From positions 1 through 26,899 of the forward strand of contig QHUE01000001.1 of assembly GCA_003221825.1 (NCBI GenBank): 26,899 nucleotides of DNA. The letters are read 5' to 3'. The translations under genes were made by a program, and so were the position numbers. This DNA is from Gemmatimonadota bacterium (GTDB lineage Bacteria > Gemmatimonadota > Gemmatimonadetes > Gemmatimonadales > GWC2-71-9). Each line of letters opens with the position of its first letter. Position 1 is the first letter of the stretch. Shown piece after piece: positions 24,101 to 26,899 of the stretch. Below the pieces are notes generated by a model. The model did no database searches, was not told the origin of the DNA, and worked only from the letters and a program-made list of their open reading frames with translations.

Positions 24101-26686
24101 TTGCGCGTTGGATACACGGAGCTGCGCGTCACGCCCGAGGTGAAACGCCTGGCCGTGGATGTGAAGCCATTGCTCACCGAATACCGCCCGGGCGATAGCG
24201 CGCGGGTGCAGCTCCGCGTACGCGACGCCGGCGGCAGGGGACGGCGCAGCGAGGTCACCCTGTGGGCGGTAGACGAGGGCGTCTTGTCGCTCACGGGCTA
24301 CAAGACACCGGATCCGCTGGATCTGCTGTACCAGCCGCGCGGCGTGAGTCTGCGTCTCGCGAGCAACCTCATCGCGATTGCGCCCCAGGTGTTGGAGCTG
24401 GAGGGCGTCTCGATCAAGGGCGAGCAGGAGCCGGGTGGTGGAGGTGGGCTTGCTGGTGGAGACATCCTGCGGTCGCGCTTCGCCGCAACGGCGTTTTTCC
24501 TGGGCGAGGTCGAAACCGATTCGAGCGGCGCCGCCGTGGCAGTCTCCAAGTTGCCCGACAACCTGACGACCTTCCGCGTCATGGCCGTTGCCGTGACCGC
24601 GGGCGATCGCTACGGCCATGGGGAGTCGCCGCTGCTCGTGACTCGTCCGCTCTTGGCACGGCCCGCGCTGCCGCGATTCCTCCGTTCCGGCGACGCGTTC
24701 ACTGCCGGCGTCGTGGTGAACCAACGCGCCGGTGGCACCCCGACCGTCACCGTCCGCTCCGACGCGAGGGGCGTGGTACGGAGCGGCGCTGCGACGCGCA
24801 CCGTGACGCTCGCACCGGGACGCGGCAGCGAGGTGCGGTTCGCGTTCCGTGATACGACAGCCGATTCGACCACCTTCCGGTTCGACGTCGCGTCCCAGAG
24901 CGACTCCGACGCTGTCCTGGTGCGGCTTGCCGGGCGGCCGGTCTTCACGCCGCGGGCCTACACCGTCACAGGCAGCGTCGTAGACACGACCAGCGTCGTC
25001 ATCGATCTGCCCGAGCCCGTCGATCCCGATCGCTCGCGCCTCGAGCTCGGCATCGGCACCACGCCGCTCGCCGTGCTGGCCGGCAGCTATCGCTGGCTCT
25101 CCGTGTACCCGTTCGATTGCTCCGAGCAGATCTCGAGTGAAATGATCCCCCTGATCGCCCTCTACCGGGCGGGGCCGACGGCGCAGCTGCCGGGACTTAC
25201 GCCCGAGCGGGCGCGCGGCGAGATCGAACAGGGGGTGGCCGTGCTGAGTGCGCGGCAGCGGCCGGACGGGGGGATTGGTCTCTGGTCGGCCGAAGACTGG
25301 ACTACTCCATGGCTGAGCGCGTATGCCGGCGAAGCTCTGCTGGCGGCGCGCGATGCCGGGGTCCCGGTTCGCGATTCGGTACTCGGTCGCTTGGGCAACT
25401 ACTTGTATCGCAGCGCCCACGAGCGCAGCACGATCATGGCGCCAATCGCGACGTGGTATTCCAATTTGCGTGTGGTGCTGGCCGAGCAGGTCGCCGCGGC
25501 CGATTTCCTGAGCCGGGCGGGACGAGCGGATTTGCCCACGGAGAACGAGCTGTTCCGGCAAGCGGCGCAGCTGTCCTGGGAGGACCGGCTCCGCCTCGCG
25601 CAGATGATGGCCCGGCGTGGGGCGCGCGGGGCAGCGCGACAGCTGATCGCGCCGATCTGGGCGTCGGTGCGGGTGGAGGGCCGGCGCGCCGTTCTGCCCG
25701 ATTCGGCGCGGCGCGGCGACTGGTTCTACTTCCGCTCGGGCCAACGGCCCGTGGCTCGGCTGCTGTCCGCCACACTCGTGGTGGACTCGGCGAACGCGCT
25801 GATTGGACCGCTCGTCGAGACGCTGGTCGAGCAGAGCCGGGGATCGGGTGGCTGGGGCTATTGGAACACGCAGGACTATGGGACCGCGGCGGCAGCGCTC
25901 GCCGATTTCACCGCGCGGCAGGCGCGCGCGGCGCAGCGCGGCTACGAAGTGCGGGCGGGGAATCAGGTCGTCTTCCGCTCGAACGGCGACCAGCTGCGCG
26001 AAACGACGCGGCCCCTTACGGGTGCGGTCTCCAATGCTCCCGGCGGCGGCCAGCGCGTGGCCTTGAGCGTGCGCGCGACCGACGCAGCGAGCGCCGCCGG
26101 CTCGCCGCTCTTCTTCTACGTCACGGTCCACGAGGTCCCGCGGCAGCGACCGGTCACGCCCGATCAGCAGGGGATTCAGGTCGAGCGCTGGTATGAGGAT
26201 TACGAGACCGGCAAGCCGGTCGTAAGTGTGACCGAGGGTTCGTTGGTGCGGGTGCGGCTGCGAGTCACGGTGCCCGCCGATCGGCAATTCGTGGCCCTAA
26301 CCGATCCGCTGCCCGCCGGGCTCGAGGCCGTGGACTTGAGCTTGCGCACCACCGGCCAACTGCCCGGTCCAGGTGCCGCGGCGCCCGAAAATCCCCGCAC
26401 GGAAGATGTTGAAGAGGACGAAGGCTACTACCCATGGGGCTGGTACTACGGCAGCTGGGACGCCGGCTGGTGGTCCCCGTTCGACCACAAAGAGCTGCGC
26501 GACGACCGCGTGGTGTACGTCGCCACCGTGCTCTGGAGCGGTCGCTACACCGCGACCTACATCGCGCGCGCGACCACACCGGGCACATTCATACGGCCGC
26601 CGGCACACGCGGAAGAGATGTACAACCCGGCCGTGCAGGGGCGAAGCGACGGCGGCATCTTCACTGTGACACAGCGGGGCCCATGA
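21146..26686 (+). CDS. Bacterial alpha-2-macroglobulin, N-terminus (signal peptide) missing
   Basis: Bacterial macroglobulins trap proteases in the periplasm through a thioester and are often encoded with PBP1C, as here. The 1846 residues start at GTG 21146, the only start in this frame after the stop at 21089, directly inside a bacterial Ig-like (SbsA/Big_5) domain: EWRDPITLRFTPAAPLSPATAYTVTV. Normally a signal peptide or lipobox and the first half of that domain come before; neither is present. MG-type domains follow (FTERGIYRPGEPV at 524-535), a Gly-rich loop near 1095-1105, the A2M signature around LPDNLTTFRVMAVAV (1136-1150), the thioester CSEQ (C1325, Q1328), the helical TED domain to about 1620 (NTQDYGTAAAALADF from 1574), and the C-terminal receptor-like domain with a Trp/Tyr-rich loop (about 1760-1780) and FDHKELRDDRV. 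The stop overlaps pbpC. Confidence 0.93.
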   Translation: MEWRDPITLRFTPAAPLSPATAYTVTVSNEFAAMDGGRLAQPYSFTFRVHGTVPLAGAPTGPNEVGQFLKPDAQFEVVWSTPVDLGDVTKRVYLQFDTDCPLLLVRVRAVSQRPISADDSWRYREAGGWQRDRGGDALRRVVKFTPIVPLPKGCRGALVVPSELDPEGTSPYQRWRFATYGPFQLISATCGWNWTTCPVGPPRIQFSTPVRGAELLRGIHLLPRVPIAVSDTNEESATWSLEASLKPRTGYAVIVDTLALHDIFGQRLVGNPVKACGTTGYEPAVTYDYGMMLVERNGYRTFPIRHVNVDTVFVTTASVPDSLEALVLRAPAWNLGDIWARLASGATQRPMAVESRRDVPLVSVVKAPVYAARLGGPTLSAVRVTYAADSNVKSRRPAPVALLQTTDLGITARVGDEEGVVWVTGVQDGIPKSAVDVELHDPTGRVRARGTTNAQGLVWLAGLLGTSQTGDYEERGFAGYVSARLALDRAVVPINTWSGDLSPWQFNVGSAWGVARLPVAAAVFTERGIYRPGEPVYVKAIVRSGALGALRVPAASDSLRWLFHDREGGVIRDSIVRLSSFGTAAQTLKLANDLPLGTYNVTLQVKRGTWQDVANTTYRVAEYRPPEFLVTVTADSAPRFSGDSLHGNVEARYLFGAPMARAVVNWTLNVEPGTVYGLDIPGLDRYYLGENGWWWEEWEGPTTRSHLRTTSTGVDTLDAAGRLTLRLPLSATEGRPTNARLQATVTDVNRQTVAASATVLVHPASFYLAARPLGNDYFWKAGTPQQIAVLAARPDGHHVAGVRIRGTIVRREWHRVQRARDGVEEQVGEWVADTVAHCDLVSAEDPATCRFTPSAGGTYIVSFTATDEVGRAASTSFYRWATGKDWIPWNDESQFKMDLIPDKTRYSVGDTATILVASPFTDAEAWITVEREGLIEQRRMRVSGGATSLKFKIPEAYAPNVFVSMVLVRGRSAPPGGIADPGRPTLRVGYTELRVTPEVKRLAVDVKPLLTEYRPGDSARVQLRVRDAGGRGRRSEVTLWAVDEGVLSLTGYKTPDPLDLLYQPRGVSLRLASNLIAIAPQVLELEGVSIKGEQEPGGGGGLAGGDILRSRFAATAFFLGEVETDSSGAAVAVSKLPDNLTTFRVMAVAVTAGDRYGHGESPLLVTRPLLARPALPRFLRSGDAFTAGVVVNQRAGGTPTVTVRSDARGVVRSGAATRTVTLAPGRGSEVRFAFRDTTADSTTFRFDVASQSDSDAVLVRLAGRPVFTPRAYTVTGSVVDTTSVVIDLPEPVDPDRSRLELGIGTTPLAVLAGSYRWLSVYPFDCSEQISSEMIPLIALYRAGPTAQLPGLTPERARGEIEQGVAVLSARQRPDGGIGLWSAEDWTTPWLSAYAGEALLAARDAGVPVRDSVLGRLGNYLYRSAHERSTIMAPIATWYSNLRVVLAEQVAAADFLSRAGRADLPTENELFRQAAQLSWEDRLRLAQMMARRGARGAARQLIAPIWASVRVEGRRAVLPDSARRGDWFYFRSGQRPVARLLSATLVVDSANALIGPLVETLVEQSRGSGGWGYWNTQDYGTAAAALADFTARQARAAQRGYEVRAGNQVVFRSNGDQLRETTRPLTGAVSNAPGGGQRVALSVRATDAASAAGSPLFFYVTVHEVPRQRPVTPDQQGIQVERWYEDYETGKPVVSVTEGSLVRVRLRVTVPADRQFVALTDPLPAGLEAVDLSLRTTGQLPGPGAAAPENPRTEDVEEDEGYYPWGWYYGSWDAGWWSPFDHKELRDDRVVYVATVLWSGRYTATYIARATTPGTFIRPPAHAEEMYNPAVQGRSDGGIFTVTQRGP

Positions 26687-26899
26687 GCCGGCGCAGGCGG
26701 GTACTCGCGCTCGTTGGTGTGACGCTGGCGGCCGGCGTATTCGCGGTCGGCGTCTGGGTTGCTCTGCCACTGCCAGGCGCGCTCCTGTCGCCACCGCAGG
26801 TAGCGAGCCTTACGCTGGAAGACCGCAATGGCCTGGTGCTGCGCAGCACGCGCGCCGGCGATGGCTCGCTGCAACGCTGGATCTCGCTCGGCGAGATCG
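26683..26899 (+). CDS. pbpC: Penicillin-binding protein 1C (5' part, continues past window)
   Basis: 72 codons are visible from ATG 26683, which overlaps the macroglobulin stop (ATGA). A basic start (MSRRRR) and a transmembrane signal anchor (about 7-27) are followed by LSPPQVASLTLEDRNGLVLRSTRAGDGSLQRWISLGEI, the phrase found at the start of PBP1C proteins just before the GT51 glycosyltransferase domain. PBP1C is a bifunctional inner-membrane peptidoglycan synthase facing the periplasm. The macroglobulin-pbpC pairing is the conserved arrangement (E. coli yfhM-pbpC) and supports the call, although the catalytic domains lie outside the window. Confidence 0.9.
   Translation, partial: MSRRRRVLALVGVTLAAGVFAVGVWVALPLPGALLSPPQVASLTLEDRNGLVLRSTRAGDGSLQRWISLGEI

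Noticed and set aside
23411..26287. Very long minus-strand open frame opposite the macroglobulin gene
   Set aside because: High G+C codons leave long open antisense frames. The translation lacks any family motif and is His/Arg/Gln-rich, while the plus frame has the thioester and domain signatures.

Overview
The window is a dense, high-G+C, single-direction stretch of a Gram-negative chromosome: every supported gene is on the + strand. The content (BamA, Skp/OmpH, a fused LpxC-FabZ, LpxD/A/B/K, bacillithiol-type BshC, LarC, secreted TPR proteins, alpha-2-macroglobulin plus PBP1C) fits a diderm outside the Proteobacteria. My best guess is Gemmatimonadota, from gene order and the LpxC-FabZ fusion. 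This is inference and cannot be proven from this sequence alone.

Layout. 1-9397 is an outer-membrane and lipid A block: 3' part of bamA, skp/ompH, lpxD, lpxC-fabZ, lpxA, a Gfo/Idh/MocA oxidoreductase, lpxB, a DUF374 (LpxJ-like) acyltransferase and lpxK. 9394-18410 continues without a break into housekeeping genes: glutamate dehydrogenase, rlmH, an AMMECR1 protein, a methyltransferase, bshC, a small membrane/coiled-coil protein, murJ, uvrC and threonine synthase. Most junctions from lpxA to threonine synthase are stop/start overlaps of 1-4 nt, so this looks like one translationally coupled superoperon. 18438-20955 holds a broken larC and a secreted TPR protein. 20999-21070 is tRNA-Gly(CCC). 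21146-26899 is an alpha-2-macroglobulin gene without a visible export signal, coupled to the start of pbpC.

How the genes work together: BamA and Skp fold and insert outer-membrane proteins; LpxA/C/D/B/K build the lipid A core and FabZ supplies 3-hydroxyacyl-ACP chemistry; MurJ flips lipid II; PBP1C and the macroglobulin act in the periplasm on wall repair and protease trapping. The other genes (RlmH, UvrC, BshC, threonine synthase, GDH) are general metabolism carried in the same transcript.

No clearly new defence or mobile system is present. The most unusual thing is that several otherwise well-conserved genes look as if pieces were cut out: lpxC has no usable start codon before its first conserved strand, rlmH lacks a segment, bshC lacks its C-terminus, larC lacks its middle and changes frame, and the macroglobulin lacks its N-terminus next to a tRNA. 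Either this lineage or this assembly carries repeated small deletions. The second point of biological interest is a GnnA-like oxidoreductase inside the lipid A operon without its usual GnnB aminotransferase partner.
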